A stretch of 64,000 bases of DNA, taken from positions 96,539,141 through 96,603,140 of the forward strand of contig NC_080166.1 in assembly GCF_950295315.1 (NCBI RefSeq). Direction: 5' to 3'. The stretch comes from Erinaceus europaeus. Lineage: Eukaryota; Chordata; Mammalia; Eulipotyphla; Erinaceidae. Position numbers and translations under genes: made by a program. Of the stretch, positions 42,732 to 53,162 are shown piece after piece (position 1 is the stretch's first letter; every line of letters starts with the position of its first letter). The notes beneath the pieces are model-generated. The model ran no database searches. It was not told the origin of the DNA and saw nothing but the letters and a program-made list of their open reading frames with translations.

Positions 42732-43631
42732 CACTGGCCCAGATGGCATCTCATTTTACTGTGTACCAGATACCTCCAAGGACTCTACTAACAGGACAGC
42801 CAGAAATGATATTACCATCATTTTGTAGCAGAATAAAGTTCTGTATAATTATAAAGCCTTTGGCAAATGCTGGGGATTAGTCAATCTCAGGCAATACTGT
42901 CTCTTCTCAGGGATAGGGCCCTGGAGAGTTGAAACAATGTCCTACAAAAGCGTTTATATTTAAATGTCTGTTTTGATGAATATACAGTTTCCTGGATGGT
43001 CTTATTAGTGTTGAGATGATTGGCATATCATCTCTCTCTGAGGACAGGCAAAGCAGCTACACAAAAGTGTGCCTTGGTTTGCTTATGTGAAAGAAGTTGA
43101 TATTTTGACTGCTTCAGAAATCACTCAAATATTCCATGTTTTATACAAGGCTTTAAAAAAAAAAAGGTCCACTACTGAATAGTGTCAAAATATATCATGA
43201 GACAGTGTGTATTGAACTACTTCTGTTGACATTTCAAACCACTGACTTGTATCCTAATCAGAGCCTACAACTCACAGTTCTCTGGTGAACTGATAAAGTA
43301 GCCAGTGGATCTGGAAAAAAAATCAAGTTTCCAAGCTACAAAGGAGGTTAGAGTTCATCTAATATAATTGGTCACTGTACCAGCCTTCCTACTTTACAAG
43401 TGAGAACACCTCTCACACAGCCACTTATTGATGCTTGAATACATTACTATTTCTCTCCATTCCTTAGAAAAATTACCAACTTACATTTTATGTTGCCATA
43501 AAATGCTTTTTATTATGGGATATAACACCTCTTCCATTTACTGTAAATTTCCAGGGGGTCCTATCTCAAGCATAGCAGATCTTTGTTTCTACATGAAGCT
43601 TAAGCCCTGATGTCCATGACTAATAAAAGTT
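42730..43631. other. No gene or recognised repeat
   Basis: About 0.9 kb, unique-looking. Confidence 0.55.
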
Positions 43632-43840
43632 TTGGACCAGGCTGTGGTATGGCTGGTTGAGAACACACATTACCATGTACAAGGACCTATGTTCAAGAAC
43701 TTGGTCCTCACCTGCGGGGGGTAGGGGTGCTTAGGAATAGTCAAGCAGTGCTGCAGGTGTCTCTTCTTTTCTATCTTCCCTTACCTCTCTATTTCTCTCT
43801 GTCCTAGCAAATTAAAAGGTAATAAATATTTAAAAAGCAC
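43632..43840 (+). repeat. SINE-c copy
   Basis: GGACCAGGCTGTGGTATGGC head, CACCTGCGGGGGGTAGG, GTCAAGCAGTGCTGCAGGTG, a CT body and an A-rich tail with AATAAATATT. Confidence 0.82.
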
Positions 43841-44384
43841 TCTTAGAGGAGTAGTGAAGTGCTAACTTTATGTAATATCAAATATGTGTCAAAATCCTCA
43901 TTGTTCTATGTTTTTTTTTAAAAAGAACCTCTAACTTTTTTAAAAAAAGAATCATTAAGAAACTAAAGAGAACCTTCATATAGATGTCATCCAATTTCAA
44001 CAATTATTTAAAAAGCCAGGCTTATTGGCCTACTCTTATACTTCTCCCTACAGCTGGTTATTTTCCATCAAACCCCAGACATTTTTTATTTCATCTATGA
44101 ATATTTCAGTATTCGTTGATAAGGTCAAAGACTCCAAAATACACAACCACAATGCCATTATTACACTCAAACATTACAGCAACTTCCAATATACTTAGTG
44201 TGTAACCTTTAAGTGCTTTCTGGGTGTTCTTTTAGGAGCTTGTTTAAATCAGAACACACAGTCACATTCCTTGTGGCTGATGTTTCCATTAGATCACTTT
44301 CAATTTCTAAGTTTCCTCACATTATATATATTTCTTATATCCATTTTTACAATACAGAGGCATCATGCAATTGAGATGTGATTC
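43841..44384. other. Probable old LINE-like sequence, otherwise unassigned
   Basis: 43985-44330 shows ACACAACCACAATGCCATTA and nearby text resembling a mammal-wide LINE-1-related segment (ATAACCACAATACCATTATC). Decay prevents a firm call. Confidence 0.35.
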
Positions 44385-44620
44385 TTTTATTTATTTATTA
44401 ATTTGTGTGTGTGTGTGTAGCTCTTGAACTTCTTATATGGGTGATTTTACTGCCCTGAGTCATTTTTTTCATTCAAATAGAGAGAAGGAAAGAACCCAGT
44501 ACTGGAGCTCTCTCCAGTTTCATAGAAACTCCCATGTGCCTCTCGGGCTCATCCCTTGACTGCATTCATGGCAAGGCATGCAACTTATTAACATATTCAC
44601 TGAGCAGTCTTTCTCTGGCT
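44385..44620 (-). repeat. SINE-e copy with (GT)n
   Basis: TTATTTATTTATTAATTT, GT run 44403-44419, GAGAGAAGGAAAGAACCCAG, GTGCCTCTCGGGCTC and the end ATTCACTGAGCAGTCTTTCT. Confidence 0.5.
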
Positions 44621-44749
44621 CTAGGTGGGCTTCTTTATGGCAAATATGTATAAATCCAAACATACCTCCATCTCTGCTAGATCTATTATTTTGCTGAAAG
44701 TCTACAGAGAAAGATCTGTCCTACAACATTCAAAAGTCTAGGGAATATA

Positions 44750-44845
44750 AAACTGAGAAATGTTATACCTGTACCAACTACTGTATTTTATTATCAATTG
44801 CAAACCATTAATTCCCCCAATAAAGGAAAAAATGTAAAAGAAGGG
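44750..44845 (+). repeat. LINE-1 3' end, first of two
   Basis: ACTGAGAAATGTTATACCTG, CAACTACTGTATTTTATTAT and CATTAATTCCCCCAATAAAG match the end of the young hedgehog LINE-1 at 54.1 kb. Confidence 0.8.
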
Positions 44846-44855
44846 GAGGGATAGA

Positions 44856-44856
<1 letters not shown>

Positions 44857-44887
<31 letters not shown>

Positions 44888-44955
44888 CAGAAGAAAGAGA
44901 TAGAAGGAGAAAGAGAAGGAGGAGGAGAAGGAGAAGAAGGAACAGAAAGAGAAAA
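44857..44955. repeat. (AAT)n then purine simple repeat
   Basis: Ten AAT units at 44857-44886, then GA/GGA units to 44955, in the tail position between two LINE-1 ends. Confidence 0.93.
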
Positions 44956-44959
44956 GATA

Positions 44960-45195
44960 AAGTAAAATTTGGACTGGTTTGTTGTACTGCACCAAAGCAA
45001 CAGGACTCTGGGGAAGGAAGGCAAGGAGAGGGGCTGGGGAAGGGGGGCTTTCAGGTACTGGTACATGATGAGGGACCTAATTTGGGGATGTTTTGCAGAC
45101 ATTTATCTCGCTGAGATGAGAAATTGCACCCATGTGCCAACAACTATACCGTAAACCATTAACCTCCCAATAAAAAGAAAATTAAATAAAAAGAA
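44960..45195 (+). repeat. LINE-1 3' end, second of two
   Basis: GTTGTACTGCACCAAAGCAA, ATGAGGGACCTAATTTGGGG, ATGAGAAATTGCACCCATG, ACCATTAACCTCCCAATAAA and an A-rich end. It has the same layout as 50550-50760 but is more diverged. Confidence 0.72.
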
Positions 45196-45344
45196 GTTTA
45201 AGGAATAGGAATGTATTCTTTGTATTTCTGGAAAAAAAAAGACTTCTGTTCAATTGAAATCAATGGACTTACAAAGGAGTGAAATAAAAGAACTATCCAT
45301 TGTGAAGGAGTTCAGTGGGAGATCAGGATAATGTAAAACTTGAA

Positions 45345-45590
45345 AATGAGATATAGTCTGGCAAAAGAGATCACTTGAATATAGCACTGCTTTGCCATGT
45401 GCATGGCACAGGTTCAAGCCCACCACATTGAAGGAAGTTTTGTTGGTATGGTTTTCCTCTCCCTCCTCTTCCTCAGAGGATCCTCCTCTTCCTCCTTCTC
45501 TCTCTTTCTGCCTCTCTCTTTCTAATAAAAATTTTTTCATAAGAGAAAATAAAAATCATCAAAAGAAAGCTGAAATAAAGTGACTTGGTA
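45345..45590 (+). repeat. SINE-e copy, plus strand
   Basis: GAGATCACTTGAATATAGCA head, GCCATGTGCATGGCACAGG, box B AGGTTCAAGCCC, GAAGGAAGTTTTGTTGG and a CT body. The tail is A-rich. Confidence 0.72.
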
Positions 45591-45846
45591 ACACAGAGCA
45601 ATATTGAAAGATTTTCTTGTATTATTTTGTGTATGTTATATATAATGTGCTTAATCTAGATAAGGAAAGAAAATTAAAGATGGCACCCACAATAGCCATA
45701 GTTATGTGGTTATATTTGAACATTACATCAGATCCCTGAGACAGTCAGCTATGGTACTTCACTCATAACTCTATAAATTAATAGATCTCTACTGGAGTGC
45801 AAGTAAAATGAGACTGGTAAGATTTAAGTAATATTTTGGACTTGAG

Positions 45847-46345
45847 TTGGGGAGACATTATAATGGTTATAAAAAACACTTTTGGGGTCCCGGCAGTAGC
45901 ATAGTGGGTTAAGAGCACATGGCATGAAGTGCAAGGACCAGCCCCCATCTCCCCACCTGCAGGAGGGTTGCTTCACAGACAGTGAAGCAGGTCTGCAGGT
46001 GTCTATATTTCTCTTCCCTTCTATGTCTTCCCCTCCTCTCTCGATTTCTCTCTGTCCTATCCAATGACAATGGCAGCAGCAACAACAACAATAACAGCAA
46101 TGATAAACCACAAGGGCAACAAAAGGGAAAAATAGCCTTCAGGAATAAAGGATTCCTAGTGAAGGCACTGAGCCCCAGCAATAATCCTGGAGGCAAAAAA
46201 AAAAACCAAAAAACAAACAAAAACAAACAAAAAAACCTTTCATGGCTGAGGCACTAAGATCCCAGGTTTGATCCACGGCATAAGCCACCTCTGAGCAGTG
46301 CTCTTGATTCTCTGTATCTTCCTCTCTGTATCTCTCTCTCATGAA
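45847..46345 (+). mobile_element. SINE-d split by a nested SINE-b
   Basis: SINE-d left part 45847-45887 (GAGTTGGGGAGACATTATAA) continues at about 46237-46345 (TTCATGGCTGAGGCACTAAG ... GAGCAGTGCTCTTG ... CTCTGTATCTC). The break falls at AAAAAACACTTT/AAAAAAACCTTT, an imperfect TSD of the inner element. Confidence 0.8.
45888..46236 (+). repeat. SINE-b copy nested in SINE-d
   Basis: GGGGTCCCGGCAGTAGCATAG head, CTCCCCACCTGCAGGAGGG, a CT body, AACAACAACAATAACAGC and GGGCAACAAAAGGGAAAAAT. The b module (CTTCAGGAATAAAGGATTCC ... AATAATCCTGGAGGC) follows the a-type tail. Both tails in one copy suggest that SINE-b is SINE-a plus an added 3' module. Confidence 0.88.
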
Positions 46346-46402
46346 GATAACATAAACTTAAAATTAAGAAAACTAATATTTTAGACTTTAATGCTTAAAT
46401 AC

Positions 46403-46659
46403 ATTATTTTTTTTAACATTTTATTTTATTTTTATTTTTGTTGGATAGGACAGAGAGAAATTTAGAGAGGATGGGAAGACAGAGAGGGGGAGAGAAAGAT
46501 AGACACCTGCAGACCTGCTTCACCTCCTGTGAAGCGACTCCCCTGTAGGTGGGGAGCCGGGAGCTCAAACCGGAATCCTGAACTGGGGTCCTTACGCAGG
46601 ACCTTGCACTTTGCGTCAGTCCTTGAGCTTAACCCGCTGAGCTACTGTCCATCCCTCCC
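46403..46659 (-). repeat. SINE-a copy, minus strand
   Basis: TTGTTGGATAGGACAGAGAG, CTGCAGACCTGCTTCACC, box B GAGCTCAAACCGG and a head with a small internal duplication (two CCTTgca/CCTTgag segments near 46590-46630). Confidence 0.87.
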
Positions 46660-46887
46660 CACTTAAACATAGTGTTTATGGACTAGAATTAAATGATACT
46701 TAAAAATGAATTCAGCATCAAATTGGCTTTTCTTCTGTTGCAGAGTTTTATTTGATTATTATCATGGAAGAGTATCCACACTTAAATTAATTAAAAAACA
46801 CTTGAGATATCATTGCATTTAGAATAAACTTTCAGGCCAATAAAATCATCTCAGAGAGTTGGTTTCCACAATTATAATCATGAAACA
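46660..46887. other. No gene or recognised repeat
   Basis: AT-rich, unique-looking. Confidence 0.5.
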
Positions 46888-46898
46888 TGGATGTGTGT

Positions 46899-46939
<41 letters not shown>

Positions 46940-46974
46940 TGTGAGAGAGAGAGAGAGATGGAGAGAGAGAAAAA
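46888..46974. repeat. (TG)n(GA)n microsatellite
   Basis: TG repeat with TATG interruptions, switching to GA repeats at 46944. Confidence 0.97.
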
Positions 46975-47976
46975 GACTACTTGAAGAAAGAATTTCTCTT
47001 TTAAGGCAATTCTACACTTATAAAAATTAAAACGATCTGAAAACTTAAATGTGATTCACTGGAAAATGTTAAGTACTCAATTCTGTATGCGTTTGTCAGT
47101 TCATCTTTCATTGACATTGCATTCAAAGATAATCATATTATACATAGTGACTGCTCAGTTTGGGAGAGCATTGCAAGTAGGAGGACATTTCTGCTCTTGA
47201 TTTATTTTTTAAGGCTATAATTTCTGAGTGTAGATAAATATAGAGATAATTCTAAGGTGTCCTAGTTAGATTCCAAAAGACATTTCTCCATGTGTCTAAC
47301 AATGTGACTGATTTGATAACTGACAAAAGTCCTTTGCCACTCACCAGTTGACATCACCTCCTTAAAGACTGTACTTGAATAAAATGAACCATTGGCTAGA
47401 ACCTCAGAATTTCCATTTCAACCCCATGCAGGGGAAACTACTTTCAATCAAGTATATTTGGGGAGGGTAATTAAAATAGTCAATATATGTGAGGTAATAT
47501 ATAGCAGCTTGATATATAGAATTCTGCAAAGTCACTGTCCCATGTAATTTATATTGAGAAAGAAATCACTGGGACAGAAAACATATGTCATGGCACAACG
47601 TGGAGCTGTCATACCCGTTCAGTGTCAGTCCCTGTCTAACTGAAGCAAACACCTTGTTTTCTCCTCACTTCTTTTGTTTTCCCTTTTTCTTCTCATCCAT
47701 GATATCTATTGCTTACTGGAACTGAAAAATAACACTGGTTTCTAATAGAACTAAGGGGCATCTTGTCCACCTAATAACCCTAGAAGATCTTGGTAGGTTT
47801 CTAATCTCACAATGGCGTGAGAGAATAGTATAACATAACTTATTTCTAAATCATATATATTGAACTTTAAGCACTATCTTGTGAGCTTTACTGTGGTGCT
47901 GTTCAATCACCAAGAGTGATTTATGCAGCTGAAAACCCACCTGTGGTTTCTGTTGAATGAGATTTCTGGGCAGGAT
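46975..47976. other. No gene or recognised repeat
   Basis: About 1 kb, unique-looking. Confidence 0.55.
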
Positions 47977-47996
47977 CCTCTCTGTCTCTCTCTGTC

Positions 47997-48049
<53 letters not shown>

Positions 48050-48060
48050 AACAAGCACAC
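47977..48060. repeat. (CT)n(CA)n compound microsatellite
   Basis: CTCTGT units, then CT, then CA repeats ending ACAAACAAGCACAC. Confidence 0.97.
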
Positions 48061-48644
48061 TATTTTTTTCTTCCTTATGAGCTTTTCTAGTGAATTTTAT
48101 TTTAATGCACTGGGATAAGTAAATAAGCCATTTCATTTTTATTCCTCATTCCATGAAATGCTCCTCAAGTAACTCAATGTTCAAAACTAATATTTGAGTA
48201 GGCACATAATATAATTAAAATTTCATATAACATAATCATAGTAGCATAGTAATAAGCAACTTTATTTATAACACAAGTGATTTCTTTGAATTTCTAATAT
48301 ATACTTTATTTAGTTAACTGAATTATATATAGTATACACAAACACACACACACACACATTCCTCCTTTCTCCAAAGAAGTTTGTTCTTTAAAAAAATTAA
48401 GTAACCATATTTCCCTCTAAGAAGGAAGAAAATGAAGGTGAAAATAGAGATTGATAAATTCTACTTATGGTTCTGAGTAAAGTGACTTTTCATCCCACTA
48501 AACTATAAAATGTGCTATGACTTTAAAGTGGAATTAAATTTAATTCCAATTAAATTAAATTGGAATTCCTCTATAGCCCAAACACAACTCACCAAGGAAG
48601 TCCTCTACTTGTACACAGAGTGGGCGGTGGTATCATGTATTTTT
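48061..48644. other. Unique AT-rich sequence with a palindrome
   Basis: A short CA run lies at 48338-48360. An AT-rich inverted repeat occupies 48530-48567. No gene. Confidence 0.55.
48530..48567. repeat. AT-rich palindrome pair
   Basis: GGAATTAAATTTAATTCC (48530-48547) is a perfect 18-base palindrome. It overlaps a second near-palindrome ending TTGGAATT at 48567. It could extrude as a cruciform. No function is evident. Confidence 0.85.
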
Positions 48645-48885
48645 ATGTCAGCATGGATCAACCTGCCAATGCCCATGTCCAGTAGAGAAGTACAGAGGCC
48701 AGACCTTACACCTTCTGCACCCCATAATGACTCTGAACCCACACTCCTAGAAGGATAAAAAATAGGGAATATTCTAATGGAGGGGATGGGATACTGAACT
48801 ATGGTGGTGGGAATTGTGTGAAATTGTATGTGTCTTATCCTACTGTCCTGTCGATCATTATTAAATAAATTTTAAAAAAAGAAAA
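48645..48885 (+). repeat. R-C retroposon 3' end
   Basis: ATGGATCAACCTGCCAATGC, CAGAGGCCAGACCTTACACC, TCTAATGGAGGGGATGGGAT, GGGAATTGTGTGAAATTGTA and the C-type end TGTCGATCATTATTAAATAA with poly(A). Confidence 0.8.
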
Positions 48886-49959
48886 AAATAGGGATTTTTA
48901 CACCGGAATGACACCTAGAAAAAAGTTGATATTGGCACTGAATATTAGAACTATGATGTGAACTACTCCTGTAATTTTGAGCATTATTAAAGTTCAACTT
49001 TCATAAATAGGTAAAATTTCATCTTATGAATGTATTATGTCCAGCTTGATATATCTAAAATATTATCTTTTCAACCTAGATCCAAGAGCAAACTATTAAA
49101 GAAATGCTGTGTTATTTCCCATGTTAAATCTTTAGGTTGTGACATACAACTTATTCTTAACAACCCACCTCAATTAGAAAAATCATTTTGATCAACAGCT
49201 ATCTATGGTGACCAGTGGATACCATAGTGAACCGTGAGCATTACACACATCTTTTCTAACACCACACTGGCATGCTCTAAAAGAAGCAAATCAAACCAGG
49301 GTAAAGTGAAGGATCTGAGAAGCCCCTTAATTTATGTGTATCAATCCAAATCAAGGGAGAATAGTATGGCAGTCGGAAAGTGTGTCATGCTAAGTGCTTT
49401 TGTCAATTTCTCATTATCTGCCATATGGCCTGTGGAACAGAAAACTACTTATTAATGGCAATTTCCCTTTTTCACTACAGTTGTTACTTAAACTCAAGCA
49501 ATCTCTATATCACCATGGAGTATGGGTTCTCAGAGCTCTGAAGAGGAAAGGTGAAAAAAAAGAATCCTGGTTGAGCTGATCATTGTATGCGGCCTATTCA
49601 TTTCTGAATTTCTGGAGACATTTACTTACACAAAAGTGTCCTTTCAGAACATATTAGTAAAGCAACAAAACTTAGGCTTGCAATCAGTATTCTTTTTAGC
49701 ATTATGATTAAGCAGCAGATTAATCTGACCCATGTGCCCTGTTTGCAAGACAATTAAAATACTGAAAAGGGCATTAATAGATCCTTGAATGAAATAATAT
49801 CACATTCAATAAAAAAGAAGTTCTCATTATGTGAAGGTCTTGTTATACAAACAACTGGTTTAAGAATGATTTGGATTTCCACATATTTGGCTTCCAAGAT
49901 AAATGTCTAAAAACTTACTATTTTTATCTCCTCTTCCCATTCTCAAGTCATCTTCCCAC
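48886..49959. other. Repeat-free; possible conserved noncoding DNA
   Basis: About 1.1 kb without repeats. 49330-49860 has TAAT-rich homeodomain-like words (TATTAATGGCAATTTCC, GATTAAGCAGCAGATTAATC, GACAATTAAAATAC) typical of developmental enhancers. Conservation is inferred from texture only. Confidence 0.35.
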
Positions 49960-49964
49960 TTAAG

Positions 49965-50175
49965 ATTAAGAACACACATTTTAGAAACTGATAGCTCCAA
50001 GTCTTCAAGCATGTGCCTACTGGCTGTGTGGCCCTGAGCAATTGACTGAAGTGCTTTAAGCTATAGCTTCCCCATCTGTCAGGTGGACATAATTACAGAG
50101 CCTGCCTCAATGCACGGATGCAGTGAGGATTCCTCAGTCAGCACAATGAAATGAAAGCATTTAGCATGGTGAACT
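49965..50175 (+). repeat. MIR copy
   Basis: CTACTGGCTGTGTGGCCCTGA, CTTCCCCATCTGTCAGGTGG, AATTACAGAGCCTGCCTCA, ATGCAGTGAGGATTCCTCAG and AAAGCATTTAGCATGGTG track the MIR consensus from core to 3' end. Confidence 0.75.
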
Positions 50176-50393
50176 AATTACTCTAACATACTACGTGGTC
50201 CTTTGCAATTGTTTTACTTGTTGATGCTTGGCATTTCTCTATGTGGAACCATGAATTTCCTTTTTCACTACCACCATCATTAAAACCTGGTTTTAATACT
50301 TTTGATTCTTCATAACATTAAGGTGGCTATTATATTCTCGCCCTCCTTCACATCTATACATTTCCTCTGTGAGTTCAGGTTGTCATCATGATT

Positions 50394-50496
50394 TTCTTTT
50401 TTATTTTTTTTTTACCAGATCACTGTTTAGCTCTGGCTTATGATGGTGCCAGGGAATGAACCTGGAACCTTGGAGCCTAAAGTATGAGAATCCATT
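50394..50496 (-). repeat. SINE-d fragment, minus strand
   Basis: ACCAGATCACTGTTTAGCTC, ATGGTGCCAGGGAATGAACC and TGGAGCCTAAAGTATGAGA. The head is lost. Confidence 0.72.
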
Positions 50497-50549
50497 TCCG
50501 GGTAAATGAACTAGAAGGGATAGCTTTGCAAGAGGGAGGAGATGTGTTC

Positions 50550-50760
50550 ACTAAATTTTAAGGATTTTTGGTGTATTGCACCAAAGTAAAAGGCTTTTGT
50601 GGTGAAGGAGGGTTCAGGTCCTGGAACATGAAGGCAGAGGAGGACCTAGAGAGGGTTAAGCTGTTATGTGGAAAACTGAGAAATGTTACACAGGTACAAA
50701 CTACTGTATTTCTCTGTTGACTGTGAACAATTAATCTCCACAATAAAGAAAAACAAGGAA
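50550..50760 (+). repeat. LINE-1 3' end
   Basis: GTGTATTGCACCAAAGTAAA, GAGGACCTAGAGAGGG, TGTTATGTGGAAAACTGAGA, AATGTTACACAGGTACAAAC, CTACTGTATTTCTCTGTTGA and CTCCACAATAAAGAAAAAC: the same 3' UTR as 54.0-54.18 kb. Confidence 0.88.
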
Positions 50761-50938
50761 AAAATGTTAAGGATTTTTAAAAGTTTAAATTTTAAGGGTT
50801 AATGAACTTAATAACCAAATGTCATGTTCTAGTTAATTCTGATTTAGAGAAACCAACAGCAAAAAAAAAAGAGTCTTTTGTTATAAAACTAGGAAATATA
50901 GTATGATATAAACTATTAATAGTAGCGAAGAATTAATG

Positions 50939-51148
50939 AAGGGCCAGGTCGTGGCACACCTGGTTGAGGGCATATGTTACAATGTGCAAGGATACCACTT
51001 CCAGCTTCTGGCCTCCACCCGCAGAGGGAAAGCTTTGCAAGTGGTGAAGTAGTATTACAGGTGTCTCTTTGTCTCTCTCCCGCTCTATAACCCTCTGCCT
51101 TCTATATTTCTGGCTGTTTCATCCAATAAATAAAGATAATAAAATTTT
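50939..51148 (+). repeat. SINE-c copy joined to a LINE-1 tail
   Basis: GGGCCAGGTCGTGGCACACC head, AAAGCTTTGCAAGTGGTG, a CT body and CCAATAAATAAAGATAATAA. The tail runs straight into a LINE-1 3' end. AAGAATTAAT/AAGGAATTAAT at about 50928-50937 and 51212-51222 flanks the pair. Confidence 0.87.
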
Positions 51149-51212
51149 TTGAATGTAAAGCATTAATTCCCCAATAAAGAAATAAATTATTTTTAAAAAG
51201 ATAATTTTTTTA
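51149..51212 (+). repeat. LINE-1 terminal 50 bases
   Basis: GAATGTAAAGCATTAATTCC and CCAATAAAGAAATAAATTA equal the very end of the 54.1-kb LINE-1, then an A-rich tail. Confidence 0.8.
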
Positions 51213-51403
51213 AGGAATTAATAATAATTATTTGCAAATTTAAACTTATTGGGTTTCCTTGTATCAAGCCTTTTAATGTAGCTAGGGTAGCTGTCACTGA
51301 AGTCCTCTGAGTTTCTCTCCCATATACCAAATAATATTCTGGGTACATTTCTCTACTGATATTGGAACCCAATTAAAAGGAAATTAAGTCTTAAAGAAGT
51401 TAA

Positions 51404-51528
51404 TGGGAAAGCTATCAGGGGAGGGGGTGAGATATGGAGATTGGGTGGTGGGAATTGTGTGGAGTTGTACCCCTCCTACCCTATGGTTTTGTTAATTAAT
51501 CCTTTCTTAAATTAAAAAAAAATTAAAA
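51404..51528 (+). repeat. R-B retroposon 3' end with 11-bp TSD
   Basis: 5'-truncated. GGGAAAGCTATCAGGGGAGG, GAGATTGGGTGGTGGGAATT, GTTGTACCCCTCCTACCC, TTAATTAATCCTTTCTTAAA and poly(A). TSD AAAGAAGTTAA at 51393-51403 and 51529-51539. Truncation, A-tail and TSD show LINE-1-style insertion. Confidence 0.88.
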
Positions 51529-51540
51529 AAAGAAGTTAAA

Positions 51541-51640
51541 GAGATCTAGCCGGTAAGTGATAGAGCTCAGACTTAAATTCTGAATGGTTTGATTTCCAAT
51601 TTTTTATTTTTACAACTATGTTGACCATTTATTTTCATTT
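51541..51640 (-). repeat. Possible MIR, minus strand
   Basis: ATCTAGCCGGTAAGTGATAG and AGCTCAGACTTAAATTCTGA resemble reversed MIR (CTAGTAAGTGGCAGAGCTGG ... ATTTGAACC). Short. Confidence 0.4.
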
Positions 51641-52034
51641 AATAGTAGATAAAGTGAGGTTGTGAGTTAGAAGCTGAATCTAATTATTTTTTACCAACTT
51701 AGCAGTAGTTGGTACCTTATTGTCTCACAATATGATGGCCAAGTTTATATCAGACCTATGCTACTAGATTTATGCAGTCCAAATGACATGAAAGTTTCAA
51801 GCTACTGAAATCAAAGTATTCTAATTGAAATGGCTTCAAGAGTACTACACCTACAGGATTCAAAGACATAGTGTTTTAAATAAAGTATCTCATAACTAAA
51901 AACAAAATCATTTCCATGTTGAAATAGTAATTTTGTATATGTTGAAGTAATCAATATATTAACTTTAATGTAGCTTATTTATTTTTTCTTAATTTAATAT
52001 GTCTATTAGTTATTTTACAGTTACAAGGGATTAT
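51641..52034. other. No gene or recognised repeat
   Basis: AT-rich, unique-looking. Confidence 0.55.
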
Positions 52035-52332
52035 TACAATTATTATTATTTATTATTATTATTATTGCCACCAGGGTTATCTCTGGGGCTTGGTGCTGGC
52101 ACTCCAAATCCACTGCTCCTGGCGGCCATTTTTTCTATTTTATTGGATAGGCCAGAGAGAGGTGGGGAAGATAGGGATGGAGAGAGAAAGACAGACCTGC
52201 TTCACCACTTGTGAGGCATTCCCCCCACTCTCTGCTGCAGATGGGGTATGTGGGCTCTAACCTGGATCTTTGAGTGGGTCCTTGCACTTAGTACAATGTG
52301 CACCTAAGCAGGTGCGCCACTGTCCAGTCCCC
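52035..52332 (-). repeat. SINE-b copy, minus strand
   Basis: TTA run (52035-52066), b module GCCACCAGGGTTATCTCTGG, CCACTGCTCCTGGCGGCC, TTGGATAGGCCAGAGAGAGG, box-B-like CTCTAACCTGGATC and a head ending GCGCCACTGTCCAGTCCCC. Confidence 0.87.
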
Positions 52333-52939
52333 TCACATTGTATTTCTCTTGGACAGTGCTGCTGAGTTAGATCCCGAAATCTAGGATGTTCACTATAATA
52401 TTTTTGTACCTGCGATAACTGCTTGATACCTGGTAGACAAATAACAAATGTAGGGCATATAGTGGATGCTATGTTTTAGAATGGAAGTCACAAATTCAGA
52501 TGTATACTTCTTAAATTGTCAGGTATTGATAATTTTAAAAGTCACATTAAACTTAGAATACACTCTACTTCAATAGCATTAACATTTTCTAATCAATACA
52601 TGACCAACAGAATCAGAAAGAATAGCAAAGTTTGCTTCTTTAAGCATAAAACATATGGATATGGGGAGAGATAAATATCACTATCAACAGGAAAAAAGAC
52701 AGGTTGTACTTGACTAAAACTACTTTCAAAATCAAGTCTAGGAGTCATAAATCTCCTGAAGTTCAAATGCTAATCAGACTTCCTGAGAGGTTAGCTTTTG
52801 GCTTTGAACCCAAAAGGCAAGCATGAAAGACCAGGTCTGAATCACAAAAGTAAAACCATTGTAGACTGTGAAGATTTGACATCACTTTCTGAAGTATCCA
52901 CAGAGGTGAGGAGATTGTCAATGATAAGCACACTCAACA
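52333..52939. other. No gene or recognised repeat
   Basis: Unique-looking sequence directly upstream of the LINE-1 with the Vingi insertion. Confidence 0.55.
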
Positions 52940-53162
52940 AATCATTGTTTTCCAGTGAGATACCACTTCACTCCTGTGAGAATGTCACGAATCAGAAAAG
53001 GTAACAGCAGCAAATGCTGGAGTGGTTGTGGGGTCAAAGGAACCCTCCTACACTGCTGGTGGGAATGTCAATTGGTCCAACCTCTGTGGAGAACAGTTTG
53101 GAGAACTCTCAGAGGCTAGAAATGGACCTACCCCATGATCCTGCAATTCCTCTCCTGGGGAT

